64,000 nt of DNA from Amycolatopsis sp. NBC_01488 (GTDB taxonomy: Bacteria; Actinomycetota; Actinomycetes; Mycobacteriales; Pseudonocardiaceae), in assembly GCF_036227105.1 (NCBI RefSeq), contig NZ_CP109434.1:8652501-8716500 (forward strand), read 5' to 3'. Below the pieces are notes generated by a model, which worked only from the letters and a program-made list of their open reading frames with translations, ran no database searches and was not told the origin of the DNA. A program made the translations under genes and the position numbers. Shown one piece after another: positions 1 through 9,151 of the stretch (its first letter is position 1; the number at the start of each line of letters is the position of its first letter).

Positions 1-338
1 GCGGTGACGATCGCGCGGTCGCCGTCGCGGGTCAGCACGGTGGTCAGCGGGGTCGCCACGTCGGGGTCGGTCCGCAACGCGCTCGTGTCGACGCCGCGGT
101 CCTCGAGCGCGGCGCGGACGAACCGGCCGCTCTCGTCGTCGCCGACGCGGCCGGCGATGGCCACCTTCAGGCCGAGCCGGGCGGCGCCGGCGGCGGTGAT
201 GGCGCCGGACCCGCCGAGGGCGAGCGTGCCGAAGGGCGCGAGCTGCTCCCGCTGGCCGAACGCGAGGTCCGTCCGCAATGGACCGATGATGACGTCGGGG
301 TTGGCGTCGCCGACCACCAGGAGGTCGAACCGGTGCAT
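1..338 (-). CDS. PfkB-family carbohydrate kinase, N-terminal part (runs off left edge)
   Basis: The first residues (MHRFDLLVVGDANPDVIIG) are the N-terminal strand and sugar-binding start of the ribokinase/PfkB fold. A glycine-rich GGSGAITAAGAARLG stretch follows at about residues 48-62 and a GRVGDDESGRF segment at about 69-79. These enzymes phosphorylate a sugar or nucleoside with ATP in the cytosol. The ATP-binding C-terminus lies outside the window. The ATG starts one base after the stop of the upstream permease gene, so it is the last visible gene of the sugar ABC operon. It probably phosphorylates the imported sugar; the substrate cannot be read from the sequence. Confidence 0.85.
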   Translation of the reverse strand, partial: MHRFDLLVVGDANPDVIIGPLRTDLAFGQREQLAPFGTLALGGSGAITAAGAARLGLKVAIAGRVGDDESGRFVRAALEDRGVDTSALRTDPDVATPLTTVLTRDGDRAIVT

Positions 339-339
339 G

Positions 340-1227
340 TCAGGCCTTGAGTCCGCTGGTGGTGATGGACTGGACGAACGTCTTCTGCGCGCCGAGGAAG
401 GCCAGCAGCACGGGCATGACGGTGATGACGTTGCCCGCCATCACCGCGGCCCAGTTCGTGTGGTGCTGGCCCTGGAACGTCGTGAGGCCCAGCTGCAACG
501 TGTAGGTCGTGTCGTGGTTGAGCGCGACCAGCGGCCAGGTCAGGTCGTTCCAGGTGCTCAGGAACGTCAGCACGGCCACCGTGCTGAGCGCGGGCCTCGA
601 CAGTGGCAGCACGATCGTGCACAGCACGCGCAGCCGCGAGCAGCCGTCGATCCACGCCGCCTCTTCGAGTTCGCGCGGCAGCGAGAGGAAGAACTGGCGC
701 AGCAGGAACACCGCGAACGGCGTGACCAGCGACGGGACGATGAGCGCGCCCAGGCTGTCGATCAGGCCGAGCTTCTTCATCACCAGGAACGTCGGGATCA
801 TGGTGAGCTGGAACGGGATCGCCATCGTCGCGACCATCAGCGCGAGCAGCGCCCGCGACCCGGCGAACCGCATCCGCGCGAAGGCGTAGCCGCCCAGCAC
901 GCCGAACAGCAGGTTCGACGCGACGGTCACCGCCGAGACGATCAGCGAGTTCGTGAACCAGCGCACGAAGAGCGCGTTCTCGAGGACGTAGCGGTACCCG
1001 GCGAAGTCCACATGGGACGGCCACAGCGCGGGCGGGAACCGGTTGATCTCGGCGTTGCTCATCACCGAGCTGAGCAGCAGCCACCCCAGCGGCGCCGCGA
1101 ACACCAGGGCCAGCGGCGCGAGCAGCAGGTGCCACGGGCTGAAGGGCAGCCGGGGCCGGCGCAGCACGGGCAGCGCGCGGGTCGCGGGCACGTCGAGCCG
1201 GGCGGGCCGGGCCGGCTGTGTCGTCAT
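340..1227 (-). CDS. Sugar ABC transporter permease, MalG/UgpE type
   Basis: This 295-residue membrane protein starts MTTQPARPARL and has about six hydrophobic segments. The EAA-type loop that contacts the ATPase reads ELEEAAWIDGCSRLRVLCTIVLPLSRPAL at about residues 190-218, with the conserved EAA...G spacing. It pairs with the upstream permease to form the membrane channel of a carbohydrate uptake (CUT1) importer. Its ATG overlaps the upstream stop in an ATGA motif (1224-1227), which indicates translational coupling. No ATP-binding subunit is encoded nearby; such importers often share an MsiK-type ATPase encoded elsewhere, which is an inference here. Confidence 0.93.
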   Translation of the reverse strand: MTTQPARPARLDVPATRALPVLRRPRLPFSPWHLLLAPLALVFAAPLGWLLLSSVMSNAEINRFPPALWPSHVDFAGYRYVLENALFVRWFTNSLIVSAVTVASNLLFGVLGGYAFARMRFAGSRALLALMVATMAIPFQLTMIPTFLVMKKLGLIDSLGALIVPSLVTPFAVFLLRQFFLSLPRELEEAAWIDGCSRLRVLCTIVLPLSRPALSTVAVLTFLSTWNDLTWPLVALNHDTTYTLQLGLTTFQGQHHTNWAAVMAGNVITVMPVLLAFLGAQKTFVQSITTSGLKA

Positions 1228-2201
1228 CGGAGGGCCTTCCCCGGCCGGCGCAGCACCCGCAGGACCAGCACGACGACGAGCAGGGCGAGCGCGAGGACGT
1301 AGGCCGACGCCGCGCCGTAGCCGGCGGTGAAGTTCTTGAACGCCTGCTCCCAGACGAAGTAGACGATCACCGTCGTCGAGCCGAGCGGGCCGCCCTTGGT
1401 CGTCACGTAGACCAGGTCGAACACCTGCAGCGACGTGATCAGCTGCCACAGCACCAAGAACGCCGTCACCGGGGTGACCGCCGGCAGCGTCACGTGCCGC
1501 AGGACGCGCCAGGTGCCGGCGCCGTCCAGCCGCGCGGCCTCGATCAGCGACGGCGGGACGTCCTGCAGCGCGGCCAGGTACACCACGACGCAGAACCCGG
1601 TGCCGCTCCACAGCGTGATCCCGACCAGCACCAGCAGCGCCTGCGCCGGATCGGTCAGGAAGCCCTGCGGGGACACGCCGAGGTGGTGCAGCAGGGAGTT
1701 GGCCGCGCCGAACTGCGGGTCGAGGATGAAGGAGAACAGCACGCCCTGGGCCGTCGCCGAGAGCACGAACGGGACGAACACGAGCGTCCGGTACACCCCG
1801 GCCAGGCGGATGCGCCGGTTCAGCGCCTGCGCCAGCAGGAACCCGAACAGGATGCTGAGCGGGACGTAGAGCACCGTGTACAGCACGGTGTTCCGGATAG
1901 CTTGAGCGAAGTGCGGGTCCTGGGCGAGGGCGGCGTAGTTGTCGAGCCCGACGAACCGGCTGGGCGTGACGAGGTCGTCGGCCTGGAACGACAGCAGCAG
2001 CGACCAGGCCACGGGCACCACGCCGAGGCCGAGGATGACGAGCACGGCGGGTGAGACGTAGGCCCACGCGGCGGCGGTTTCGCGCCGCCGCCTGCGTTGT
2101 CCGGGCGTGACTGAGCTTTTCGGGGGTTCCGGGTGATGGAGCCCCCGGCCCGAGGCGGGGCCTCGGCTTGGCACGGTGATGGGCCTCGGCAGTCCGGGCA
2201 T
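1224..2201 (-). CDS. Sugar ABC transporter permease, MalF/UgpA type
   Basis: This 325-residue inner-membrane permease has a long basic cytosolic N-terminus (about 45 residues, with an RRRRRE run) and then six hydrophobic helices. The EAA loop (LIEAARLDGAGTWRVLRHVTLP) lies at about residues 225-245. It forms the heterodimeric channel with the next gene product. The start is the first ATG of the frame, 9 bases after the binding-protein stop. MalF-type permeases commonly have such an N-terminal extension, but a start nearer the first helix is possible. Confidence 0.92.
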   Translation of the reverse strand: MPGLPRPITVPSRGPASGRGLHHPEPPKSSVTPGQRRRRRETAAAWAYVSPAVLVILGLGVVPVAWSLLLSFQADDLVTPSRFVGLDNYAALAQDPHFAQAIRNTVLYTVLYVPLSILFGFLLAQALNRRIRLAGVYRTLVFVPFVLSATAQGVLFSFILDPQFGAANSLLHHLGVSPQGFLTDPAQALLVLVGITLWSGTGFCVVVYLAALQDVPPSLIEAARLDGAGTWRVLRHVTLPAVTPVTAFLVLWQLITSLQVFDLVYVTTKGGPLGSTTVIVYFVWEQAFKNFTAGYGAASAYVLALALLVVVLVLRVLRRPGKALR

Positions 2202-2210
2202 GGCGGCTCC

Positions 2211-3476
2211 CTATCGCGGAATGATCAGGGCGGCGTTCGCGGCCGCGGCGCAGTCGCGCAGCGCGTCGACCGGCGTCGACCGGCCGAGCAGCACGGCGAC
2301 GATCGCGGTGCCGACGGCCGCCGACACCTGGGGGTAGGCCGGGTGCACCGGCCGGACGCGGGCGTGGTCCAGCGCGTCGACGAACACCGGCAGGCCCGGC
2401 GTCTCGGCGGTTTTCTGCTGCCACGCGGGCAGTTGCTGCGTCCGGCGGCTCAGCGGGAGGCTGCCCGCGCCGTCGTCCCAGCGCACGTCCTGGGCCGGGT
2501 CCGCCAGCCAGGCCAGGAAGGTGCGCGCCGCCTGGACGCGCTCCTCGCCGTTGTCGAACAGCGTCCAGGTGTCCGGGCCGGAGATCGTCACCGGACGGCC
2601 GCTGAAGCTGGGCAGCGGCACGACCGCGTAGTCGATCCCGGCGTCGGCGATGTCGGGCAGCTGCCACGGGCCGGTCGGGACCATGCCGATGTGGCCCGCT
2701 TCGAACGCCTGGTACATCTGCTCGCTGCCGGTCTTCGGGTCGAGGTAGACGGACTTCGCCGCGGCGAGGTCGCGGACGACTTCGAGAGCCCGCACGCCTT
2801 GGCCGGCGAACCCGATGCCGCGCCCGCCCGCGCCGATGACGTCGCCGCCGAGGTCCCACACCATCGGCCAGATCCGCCACACGGTGTCCTCGTCGCCGGT
2901 GGCGGGCCACGCGGTGCCGAAGGTGCCGTTTCCCGCGTCGGTGAGCTTCCCGGCCGTGTCGACGAAGTCGGCCCACGTCCAGCCCGCGGCGGGCAGCGGG
3001 AGCCCGGCCCGCTCGAACAGCGCCTTGTTGCACACCACGGCCAGGGAGTCGAGCAGCGCCGGGACCGCGCGGACGCGGCCGTTGACGGTGACCGCCTCGC
3101 GGGCCGGCGCCCAGAAGCCGGGACCGGCGTCGACGAGGTCGGTGACGTCGACGACCTGCGGGCTGCGCGCCACGTCGGCGAGGTCCGAGCCGAAGACGTA
3201 GGCGATGTCCGGGAACGACCCCGACGCGAGCGCCGCGGTGACCTTCTGCAGCATCGCGTCGGCGAGGACGCCGCCGCCCAGGTCGATCCGGATGCCGGGG
3301 TGCGTCCGGTGGAAGTCCGTGACGAGGGCGTCGAGGACCTTCTTGCCGGTGTCGGTCTGGCCGTGCCAGACCTCGACGGTCACCGGGCCGCCGGTGGACC
3401 GCGCCGGGCCGCAGCCGGCCACGGCCGCGCCGAGAGCCAGCCCGCCCGCGCCGCGCAGGAATCCGCGGCGGTCCAT
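2211..3476 (-). CDS. Extracellular solute-binding lipoprotein of a sugar ABC transporter
   Basis: The 421-residue product begins MDRRGFLRGAGGLALGAAVAGCG: a twin-arginine-like n-region, a hydrophobic core and a lipobox (AVAGC) with Cys at about residue 22. The mature part has family-1 binding-protein features: VEVWHGQTDTGKKVLDALVTDF near the start, a W-rich hinge region, and GIDYAVVPLPS plus a GPDTWTLF segment in the second lobe. It should sit on the outer membrane face and deliver oligosaccharides to the two permeases. Its ATG overlaps the GH114 stop by one base (TGATG), so enzyme and binding protein are translated together. Confidence 0.93.
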   Translation of the reverse strand: MDRRGFLRGAGGLALGAAVAGCGPARSTGGPVTVEVWHGQTDTGKKVLDALVTDFHRTHPGIRIDLGGGVLADAMLQKVTAALASGSFPDIAYVFGSDLADVARSPQVVDVTDLVDAGPGFWAPAREAVTVNGRVRAVPALLDSLAVVCNKALFERAGLPLPAAGWTWADFVDTAGKLTDAGNGTFGTAWPATGDEDTVWRIWPMVWDLGGDVIGAGGRGIGFAGQGVRALEVVRDLAAAKSVYLDPKTGSEQMYQAFEAGHIGMVPTGPWQLPDIADAGIDYAVVPLPSFSGRPVTISGPDTWTLFDNGEERVQAARTFLAWLADPAQDVRWDDGAGSLPLSRRTQQLPAWQQKTAETPGLPVFVDALDHARVRPVHPAYPQVSAAVGTAIVAVLLGRSTPVDALRDCAAAANAALIIPR

Positions 3477-4285
3477 CAGCAGGTCTTGCGGACGTAGCCG
3501 GCTTCGCCCTTCGGGACGACGTCGCGGTCGCGGCGCACGATGCTGAGCGAGCCCCACCGGCTGCACGCGGTCCTGAGCCCGCTGTCGGTGTACTCGATGA
3601 CGATCACGTGGTCGCCGAACGCGGGCGTGAACTCCCCGCAGTTCTTCTGCTGCCCGCACTCTTCGGCGATGGCGAAGTCGAGGCCGTTCGCCTGGCGCTG
3701 CCCGGCCAGTTCCGAGGTGTTCTTCTGGGCGATGGCCAGGCCCTTCGCGTGGGCGTGAGCGGACAGCAGGCGGATGTAGGCCTGGGCGTCGCTGTCGGAC
3801 AGAAGCCCGTTGGAGCGCGTGAAACTGTCGTAGTTGTCGGGTTCGATCGCCTGGTAGCCCTTGGCCGCGCAGTCGTCGACCCAGGCGTTCACCTTGGCGG
3901 CGACGCGCTGGCGCTTGCCGGCGGTGCGCAGGTCGAGCAGGGCTTCGCCCCAGTCCTCGTCGACGACCACCTTGCCGGTGGCGTCGCGGAGCAGGAGGTC
4001 GTTCCACTCCCCTTCGGCGCCGGGCTGGGCCTGGAAAGCGTTGACGTAGCAGATGTTGTAGAGCCCGGCGGCGGGCTGGGCGGTGTGGTCGCGGCTGAGG
4101 ACCTTGACGTCGTTCGCCGGGGCGTAGGCACCGCCGATCTGGTAGTCGAAGCCGGCTTTGACGGGCGGGAGTGCCACGGCCTGCGTGCCGGCCGGTGCGG
4201 CGGAGGCGGAACACGCGGTCCCGGCGACCACCACGGCGGCCAGCGCGGCGCCGGCGAGGAACTGAACGCGGGAAGAGGACATCAT
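3476..4285 (-). CDS. Secreted GH114-type endo-alpha-1,4-polygalactosaminidase-like protein
   Basis: The product has about 269 residues. A signal peptide (MSSSRVQFLAGAALAAVVVAG...) ends near a TACSAS segment that could act as a lipobox. The mature part opens with FDYQIGGAYAP and SRDHTAQPAAGLYNICYVNAF, followed by WNDLLLRD, EDWGEALLDLR, AIEPDNYDSF and AIAEECGQ, the block pattern of the GH114/TM1410-like barrel with acidic residues at strand ends. GH114 enzymes cut alpha-1,4-linked galactosamine polymers. It is the promoter-proximal gene of the ABC operon, so its product oligomers are the likely transport substrate (inference). Two adjacent ATGs (4285 and 4282) are possible; the second has better spacing from GGAG. 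Confidence 0.87.
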   Translation of the reverse strand: MMSSSRVQFLAGAALAAVVVAGTACSASAAPAGTQAVALPPVKAGFDYQIGGAYAPANDVKVLSRDHTAQPAAGLYNICYVNAFQAQPGAEGEWNDLLLRDATGKVVVDEDWGEALLDLRTAGKRQRVAAKVNAWVDDCAAKGYQAIEPDNYDSFTRSNGLLSDSDAQAYIRLLSAHAHAKGLAIAQKNTSELAGQRQANGLDFAIAEECGQQKNCGEFTPAFGDHVIVIEYTDSGLRTACSRWGSLSIVRRDRDVVPKGEAGYVRKTC

Positions 4286-4424
4286 CGAACTCCGGATGAT
4301 GGTGGGCACGACCCCGCCTCGGACCACGAGCGCGTCCTGGCGACTCAGTCCGGGCTCGCGGCGGAGGCCGACATACCGGCTGGGCGTACCTCTGACGTCG
4401 GGCGTCCGTTCCGACGTGCTCAGC

Positions 4425-4453
4425 AGTAAAGCGAGCAACACCGGGCATGTCAA
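4425..4453 (-). promoter_or_regulatory. Promoter of the GH114/ABC operon
   Basis: Read on the minus strand there is a perfect TTGACA -35 (4448-4453), a 17-base spacer and a TTTACT -10 (4425-4430). It lies about 140 bases upstream of the GH114 start, so the leader is long enough for an operator. The space between this promoter and the neighbouring small gene (4454-4603) holds no gene that I can support. Confidence 0.72.
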
Positions 4454-4603
4454 GTGCGTGATAGTGCAGGAAGTGCGCCTCTATTGGACATAATTGCGCT
4501 ATTCCTCACGAGCGCGCAGCGCTTCGTCGCGATCAAGCTGGGCTCGTCGACCGGGTCGGCTCGACCAGCGGCAGAAGAGCCCGACGACGAGCCGGGGCGC
4601 GCG

Positions 4604-4987
4604 TTACTGGTGCCAGCCGATGTTGATGTCGGCGTCGAACCTGCTCATGGTCGCGGCGACCTGGACGTTCCCGCCGGCGGTGTGGCAGGCGATGGTCCCG
4701 ACCCGGTGCCCGCTGGTCATGTCGAGGTTCGCCACGCAGTCGTTGTGGTACATCAGCCACACCTGGCCGGTGTCCGCCGGGCCGCCGCCGGTGAACTGCG
4801 AGGTGATGTCGTAGTCGACGTAGATGGTGCCGGCCGCGGCCCGCCACTGACCGGTTATGCACTGTGTCGTGTTCGGGCAGTACTGGTACGCCGAGTCCGC
4901 CGGAGCCGCCGAGGCGGCGCCGGGAAGCACGGCCAGCGCGAGCCCGGCCACCGCCGCGCCCACCAGCATCGGTCGTGTCCTGCTCAT
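4604..4987 (-). CDS. Small secreted protein, unknown function
   Basis: The 127-residue product has a clear Sec signal peptide (MSRTRPMLVGAAVAGLALAVLPGAASA, cleavage near residue 27). A compact mature domain of about 100 residues follows, with four cysteines in two close pairs that could form disulfides, and many Gly, Thr and aromatic residues, as in small beta-sandwich exoproteins. I do not recognise the family. It is transcribed in the same direction as the ABC operon but has its own upstream region. A secreted binding or inhibitor protein is possible but unproven. Confidence 0.8.
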   Translation of the reverse strand: MSRTRPMLVGAAVAGLALAVLPGAASAAPADSAYQYCPNTTQCITGQWRAAAGTIYVDYDITSQFTGGGPADTGQVWLMYHNDCVANLDMTSGHRVGTIACHTAGGNVQVAATMSRFDADINIGWHQ

Positions 4988-5309
4988 TACCCATCCCCCT
5001 GTTCGTCGCGGTCGACCTTGATCTTCCGGTCATGATCACGGCCGCGGCAATCGTTTCGACTCCGATCGAAAGGGTCACCCGCGCAGGTGTCGCGGCGCGG
5101 CAGCGCTCCTCGACGACGACGTTTCGACGTCACTGAAAAGGGTTGCCGCGCCCACTGCGGGATGCGCAAGATCAATCTCGCGTCAAGATCGAACCGCCAT
5201 TTCACCTCTCGATCAACGAGAACCGTTCTCGTGCCTGCGCCTGCGATGACCGATGCCTGCTCGTCGCGACGCGGTTTTGCCGTGCCCTAAGGGAATTCTG
5301 GGAGTATTG
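4988..5309. other. Divergent intergenic region between two small secreted-protein genes
   Basis: No convincing gene lies in these 322 bases. It must carry the promoters of the divergent small genes on either side. One visible element is an interrupted inverted repeat, TTTCG...CGAAA, near 5054-5071, which could be an operator. No clear -35/-10 pair stands out. Confidence 0.5.
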
Positions 5310-5759
5310 GTGACCATTTCGACCGAATCGAATCCGCGTGCCGACAAGCGGAAACTGCTGCCCGCGCTCGGCAAGGGTGCCGCCGTGCTGGCGGCGGCCA
5401 CGCTCGGCTTCGGCCTCGCGGCCACGCCCGCGTCCGCGGCCCCGGCCGCCCCCGCGTACCCGAACTGCGGCGGCACTTTCGACCACGGCTACCTCGGCGG
5501 CCCGCCCGACAGCAGCGGCAACTTCGCCGTCCGGATCGAGTACCACAACGTCGGCGCCTGGATCGGATCGCAGACCGGCGACGCCGTCGTCACCAGCGCG
5601 GCCGGCAGGTCGCACGTCTACAACACGGTCAACCCCAACGGAACGTATTTCGTCGCCGTCTTCAACACCGAAGAAACCGGAACCGCGACCCTCGCCCTGT
5701 TCCGGGGGGACGGCCCGCACGTTTGCTCGACCAGTTTCAGCATCGGCGTCATCGCCTGA
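5310..5759 (+). CDS. Small secreted protein, unknown function
   Basis: The product has about 149 residues. The best start is GTG at 5310, five bases after GGAG (5301-5304); an upstream ATG in the frame lacks a ribosome site. The N-terminus (about 45 residues) is a long signal sequence ending AATPASAAPAAPA. The mature domain, about 105 residues, begins YPNCGGTFDHGYLGGPPDSSGNF and contains two cysteines, probably one disulfide, with alternating beta-type sequence. No family is recognised. A strong hairpin follows the stop. Confidence 0.78.
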   Translation: MTISTESNPRADKRKLLPALGKGAAVLAAATLGFGLAATPASAAPAAPAYPNCGGTFDHGYLGGPPDSSGNFAVRIEYHNVGAWIGSQTGDAVVTSAAGRSHVYNTVNPNGTYFVAVFNTEETGTATLALFRGDGPHVCSTSFSIGVIA

Positions 5760-5775
5760 CGAACCAGAATTGAAT

Positions 5776-5810
5776 GGGCCGGGTGCGACCTCTCGTTTCG
5801 CGCCCGGCCC
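5776..5810 (+). terminator. Rho-independent-like hairpin after the small secreted-protein gene
   Basis: GGGCCGGGTGCG (5776-5787) pairs with CGCGCCCGGCCC (5799-5810), giving a 12-pair stem with one G-T wobble and an 11-base loop. There is no long T-run, which is usual for high-GC actinomycete terminators. Confidence 0.65.
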
Positions 5811-5952
5811 GTTCGTTCGACCGGCCGGCGGCCCCGAGCAACGGCTGCTACGCCGGCGCCACCCTGCACAGCGGTCGTCGCCGGGTACGCACGGGTGAAG
5901 GTGCATTCTCGCGCGTAGGTGGACGGGCCGGGCGAACTCTATGGTGTTGGGC

Positions 5953-8707
5953 ATGACAGGTGAGTTCGTCGGGCGGGTCCGCGAGGCCGATCTGCTCGCC
6001 GCCCGGCTCGACGAGGCGCGGTCCGGGCGCGGCCGGCTCGTCCTGATCACCGGGGAGCCGGGGATCGGCAAGACCCGGCTCGCGCAGGAGACGGTTGCGC
6101 GGGCCGCGGCGGCGGGCGTCCCGGTCGCCTGGGGCCGAGCCAGCGACGACGAGGGTAGTCCGCCGTACTGGATCTTCCGGCAGATCGTCAGCGCTGGGCG
6201 GCAGGCTGCCGCCTGCCCTCGCCGGAGGTGACACGACGGCCGACTCGGCGACGGCTCGCTTCGAGGCGTTCGAAGCCGTCGCCGACCAGTTGCGCGGCGC
6301 CGCCGAGCCGGCCGGGCTGCTGGTGGTGCTCGACGATCTGCAGTGGGCCGACGCGGCGTCGCTGGCGCTGCTGGTGCACGCCGCGCGCGGGATGTCGCGG
6401 TCGAGGCTGCTGTTCGTGGCGACCTACCGGGACACCGAGACCGGCGGCCGCGAGGCGTTGACGTCGGCGCTGGCGGCGTTGGCCCACGAAGCGGAGCAGA
6501 CGCGCGTCCGCCTGGTCGGGCTGCCGACCGCGGACGTCCAGCGCCAGCTCGAGCTCGCCACCGGCGACGCGGTGTCCTCGGACGTCGCCGCGGTCGTCAG
6601 CCGCCGCACCGGCGGCAACCCGTTCTTCGTGAACGAGCTGGCGCCGCTGCTCGAAGGTGACACGCTGCCGGACGGCGTGCTCGACACCGTCCGCGCGCGG
6701 CTGGCCCGGCTCAGCGGCTGCTGCCGGGAGCTGATCGCCACCGCCGCCGCGCTGGGGAGTGAACCGGTGCCGCCGGAGCTGGCCGCGGTGACCGACCGGC
6801 CGGTCGAGGTCGTGCTCGGCGCGCTCGACGAGGCCGGCGCCGCGGGCCTGCTCGTCCGCGCGGACGGGTGGCGTTTTCGCCACGACCTCATCCGCGAAGC
6901 AGCGCGGGTCGACCTGCCGACGGCGACCCGCGCCGGCGCGCACGCCCGGATGGCGGCCTGGCTGGCCGCTCGTCCCGATGCTGCCGAGCGGGCCACGGAA
7001 ATCGCGCACCACTGGCTGGCGTCGCTGCCGGTCGGGGAGCCCCGCGAGGCCGTCGAATGGGCCGAGCGCGCGGGCGACCAGGCGCTGGACCGCCTCGCCT
7101 GGGAACAGGCGGCCGACCGCTACCGGCAGGCGCTGGACGTCGGCGCGCCGCTGTCGGCCGGCGACCGGGGACGGTTGCTGCTGCGGCAGGCCACCGCGTT
7201 GACCCGCAACGGCGACATCCAGCCCGCCGCAGCGATCCTCGCTCGGGCAGCGGAGGCTGCGCGCGAAGCCGGTGACCCCCATGCGCTCGGCGCGGTTGCC
7301 CTTGCCATGGAAGGACTTTCCGATCCGTGGGGCGAATTCCGCGGCGATCGGCTGGCGGCCGAGGCACTCGCCCAGCTGCCCGACGAGGACAGCCCGATGC
7401 GCGCCCGGCTGCTGGCGTTGCTGGCGGGTGAGGCCGGGTTCGTCGGCGGTGTCGACCCGGAACGCGTGTCGGGCGAGGCGCTCGCGATGGCGGAACGGCT
7501 CGGCGACACGCGGGTGCTCCGCTCGGCGCTGCGATCCCGGCAGATGGCGCGTTCGGGGCCGGACGGCGTGTACGAGCGGCTCGAGCTGGCCGAGCGGATG
7601 TACGCGCTCGGCCAGTCCGAACAGGACGACGAGACCACGCTGTGGGGCTGGCTCTGGCGGTTCGACGGGTTCATGATGCTCGGCCGGGTGGACGACGCGG
7701 AGGCGACGCTGACGCCGATGCGGCTGCTGACCGACCGGTTGCGGCGGCCGCTCGCCCGGTGGCAGTACCTGCGCGCCGTGGCCGCCGTCCAGGCGAGCCG
7801 GGGCCGGTTCGACGACGCCATCGCAACGGTCCGGGAGTGCTTGCGGCTGACCGAGGGCCGTACGCACGACTCGATGCGCGGCGTTTCGCTGTTCGTGCTG
7901 ATCATCATCGACGGTCTTGCGGGCCGCGGCGACCTGCTCACCGCTGAGGAGTTCGAGTTGTTCGACCGCTACACGCCGGCCTTCGCCTCACCAATCTACG
8001 CGCTCTACCTGGCGCGGCGGGGGGATTTCGAGCGTGCCGGGCTGATCATGCGCCGCTCCGAGGGCCCCGACGCGTTTCCCCAGCCCGCGCTGCTGCCCGC
8101 GCTCGCGACCAGGGCCGAGCTGGCGGCGATGCTCGGCGAGCCGGACATCGCCGCGGACATGGCCGCCCGGCTGCGACCCGCCGCCGACCTGTTCGTCACC
8201 GGCGGCGCCGGGACCGTGACGAACGTCGGCTCGGTGCGAACCTACCTGGGGATCGCGCAGGCGGCGTGCGGGCGGCTCGACGAGGCCGTCCGCGAGATCC
8301 GGCTCGGTATCACCGCCAACGACACGGCCGGCCTGGCGCCGTACGCCGCCCTCGCCCGCTTCGAGCTGGCCCAGGTGCTGGCGCGCCGTCGTCGTCCCGG
8401 CGACCTCGAGGCGGCTGCCGCGTTGTGCGCGACGGCGACGGCGTCGGCCGCACAGCTCGGGATGGCGCCGCTGCGTCATCGTGCCGACGAGTTCGCGGCG
8501 ACCCTCCGCGGCGACGCGCCCGCCGGGCTGACGCCGCGTGAAGCCGAGGTCGCCGGGCATGTCGCGCAGGGCCTGACGAACAAGCAGGTCGCGGCGTTGA
8601 TGCACATTTCCGAGCGCACGGCCGAAAGCCACGTCCAGCACATCCTGGCCAAGCTGGGCCTGGCCAACCGCACCCAGATCGCCGCCTGGTCGGCCCAGCG
8701 CTCCTGA
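5953..8707 (+). pseudogene. Large LuxR-family (LAL-type) ATPase regulator with one frameshift
   Basis: This is a MalT-like regulator of about 918 residues. It has an AAA/NACHT-type ATPase with Walker A GEPGIGKT at residues 34-41 and Walker B LLVVLDDLQWAD, then a long helical TPR-like middle, and a C-terminal LuxR helix-turn-helix (LTPREAEVAGHVAQGLTNKQVAALM...ERTAESHV). The coding frame breaks near 6190: one frame ends at 6231 while homology continues in the +1 frame from IVSA to LGGRLPPALAG. One missing base at the GCGCTGGGC stretch explains this. Everything else is intact, so it may be an assembly error in a working gene. The start may also be ATG 5941. Confidence 0.85.
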
Positions 8708-8860
8708 CCGCGACGCGGACCCCGTTCCGCACGCGACACCTTCAGCGGCATTCCGTACCCGCTCTCCGTACCAGCACGGATCCCCCTGGCGCGCGCGGCT
8801 GACACGGTGGTCGCACGCCCTGGCGACGCCGGGGACGCAGCCACGGGACAGGGAGTAGCA

Positions 8861-9151
8861 GTGACCAATCCGGGATTCATGGGACAGCAGGCCGCCCAGC
8901 AGGCGGCGGCCTCCGCGCGGAACGCCGCGATGCAGCAGGCGTCCCGCGCAAGCCAGCAGACCGTCCGGCATGCCAGCAGCCTCAACCACCAGACGTACCA
9001 CCCGGCCCGAGGCGTGGTCGGCCGGCTGTTCACCTTCGTGTTCGGCCTCGTCACCTTCGCGGTGGCGCTGGGCATCCTGCTGCTCATCCTCAGCCAGGCG
9101 CAGCCCCAGTGGTACCACCAGATCCTCACCTGGCTCCACCACCTGTCCTGA
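8861..9151 (+). CDS. Small single-pass membrane protein
   Basis: The 96-residue product starts at GTG, five bases after GGGAG. The N-terminal half is rich in Ala, Gln, Ser and His (GQQAAQQAAASARNAAMQQ...) and is probably helical and cytosolic. One strong transmembrane helix (LFTFVFGLVTFAVALGILLLIL) lies at about residues 55-77, with a short WYHQILTWLHHLS tail. The family is not recognised; similar short proteins are frequent in actinomycetes. It follows the LuxR regulator by about 150 bases, which may hold its own promoter. Confidence 0.75.
   Translation: MTNPGFMGQQAAQQAAASARNAAMQQASRASQQTVRHASSLNHQTYHPARGVVGRLFTFVFGLVTFAVALGILLLILSQAQPQWYHQILTWLHHLS

Noticed and set aside
340..3033. 897-codon minus-strand frame across the ABC operon
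   Set aside because: Only its last third is the permease; the upstream part is Arg/Pro-rich shadow of two well-supported genes in other frames.
4286..4453. Upstream extension of the GH114 gene to an ATG at 4453
   Set aside because: That ATG lies within the -35 box of a strong promoter, and the extension precedes the signal peptide.
6188..7867. 559-codon minus-strand frame over the LuxR gene
   Set aside because: Antisense shadow without recognisable features; the LuxR frame has all domains.
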